A DNA stretch of 64,000 nucleotides, from contig JAJHZJ010000696.1 of the NCBI GenBank assembly GCA_023548195.1, positions 2,026,274 through 2,090,273 on the forward strand. The letters are read 5' to 3'. The DNA is from Bettongia penicillata ogilbyi (Eukaryota; Chordata; Mammalia; Diprotodontia; Potoroidae). This document shows positions 62,925-64,000 of the stretch, piece after piece. The position numbers and the translations under genes were made by a program. The first letter of the stretch is position 1, and each line of letters starts with the position of its first letter. Under the pieces are notes generated by a model that saw only the letters and a list, made by a program, of their open reading frames with translations, ran no database searches and was not told the origin of the DNA.

Positions 62925-64000
62925 GTGGGTAATCTTACAATATTTCTGGTGTTTGCTATGCAATATTTTTATATCAGTCAAGAAGTTTTTATTAAGCACT
63001 TCCTATGTGCCAGGCACTGACAACAAGGGTATCATGGAAAAAAAATCACTCGATATTGTGTTCAGAGAAATGAATAGCCATGAGTAACACGATCAGGAAT
63101 TTAGTCAACACTTGAGCTCTCATTCAAGGTTTTGCTCAGAGACTAGAGACTATTTCATGGTTTTGGTCCCTTTTTGGGCCAACTGGAAATTTTATTCCTT
63201 CTCCCCTCGTTTAGTGACCTTTTCATATGCTTCATACCAGAGGTACGTAGTGGTAGAGTCATTTCAATCTTGTCCGGCTCTTTGTGACCCCATTTGGGGT
63301 TTTCTTGGCAAAGATACTAGAGTGTTTTGCCATTTCCTTCTCCAGCTCATCTTATGTAGTTATATAACTGGCTCTTTGGAAAAAAATAATGCACAGCATG
63401 CATATCTCTGCCTCATAACTCTCCATTAGTATAAAATTTCTGGACTGGATCCCATCTTTGCTTCTATTTCTTTAGTGGGACATAGTGGGTAGAGCTCTGG
63501 ACTTGGAGTCTGGAAGATGTTGCTTTGAATTCCGTCTCAGGCACTTATTAATGGACAAGTCATCCTCCCCCGCCCCTGAGCCTCAGTTTCCTCAGCTGTG
63601 AAGTGAGAGGGCTGGACTCAGTGACCTCTAATGTCTCAGCTCCAAATAGATGGTCAGTCTTGTGGCCTCTGATCACCTTTCAAGGCTGTGTCAGTCATTC
63701 CCTCCTATAAGAAGCCTTTCTTGATTATCTTCTATTTTCAGTACTATCCCTTTCAATCTTAGTCTTGCTCCTTCTGCTATAGAAAATCACAGAATCTCTA
63801 GGATGCCTTTCCCATTGAAGGATGTCACAAAGGGAACATGGAGGAAACTTCATCTCTCTCTGACTTTCCTACTCTGCAAGCTCTTTTACGTAGGTCCCAG
63901 AATTCACTGGGAAGTGCAAATGATGGGTCCTGGCATCACTTAGTCATGAGCCAAGAGCACACCAAGACTTCTAGGAAAAGATCCCTGGGAACTTTCCAAG
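62925..64000. repeat. Start of ANXA5 intron 10, to window edge
   Basis: A Mar1 3' fragment on the minus strand is at about 63,245-63,355 ('accccatttggggttttct'). A plus-strand MIR is at about 63,470-63,660 and an L2-like tail at about 63,665-63,760. Remaining ANXA5 exons are not in the window. Confidence 0.75.

Overview
The window is vertebrate nuclear DNA, almost certainly from a marsupial. It is mostly intron and intergenic sequence packed with marsupial-style SINEs (CORE-SINE/Mar1 and THER1/MIR types), L1 3' ends, L2 pieces and microsatellites. Two protein-coding units can be supported, both on the plus strand. No tRNA, rRNA, CRISPR or bacterial-type feature was seen.

Layout: positions 1-14,000 are intergenic and repeat-rich, with L2 remnants at 1.9-4.4 kb, a (TC)n tract near 7.0 kb, a (GA)n tract near 10.5 kb and L1 pieces at 9.7-13.25 kb. 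About 14.04-16.55 kb is a processed (intronless) copy of choline kinase alpha, CHKA. It has an open 401-codon kinase frame, a GC-rich head, a roughly 1 kb 3'UTR with AATAAA, and a short A tail. About 17.5-18.0 kb is a TATA-less CpG-island promoter with the noncoding first exon of ANXA5 (annexin A5). The rest of the window, to its right edge, is the ANXA5 gene: exon 2 (5'UTR plus the ATG) at 18.7 kb, a 24 kb intron 2, then coding exons 3-10 between 42.86 and 62.92 kb. The last part of the gene (about 80 residues) lies beyond the right edge.

ANXA5 reads as a normal functional gene. Every junction is GT/AG, phases are consistent, and 238 complete codons plus one base are recovered, covering annexin repeats 1-2 and most of repeat 3 with their calcium-binding loops. 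The start codon is the last codon of exon 2, and the N-terminus is two residues shorter than in human or chicken.

The most notable object is the CHKA retrocopy. Its kinase frame is intact and the ATP/phosphotransfer motifs are kept, but both tryptophans that line the choline pocket in human CHKA (W420, W423) are replaced by Gly and Arg, and Y440 by Phe. The ancestral start frame is broken, so a downstream Met must be used. This is either a decayed pseudoenzyme with a fortuitously open frame or a retrogene with changed substrate use. It sits in the same orientation about 1.3-1.4 kb upstream of the ANXA5 first exon.

Other points: two palindromic hAT-type miniature transposons (one with an 8-bp target duplication), a 36-base G run in intron 5, an 83-bp tandem duplication, and a consistent antisense orientation of the L1 pieces seen inside ANXA5. 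Repeat family names are from memory of consensus sequences, and repeat edges are approximate.
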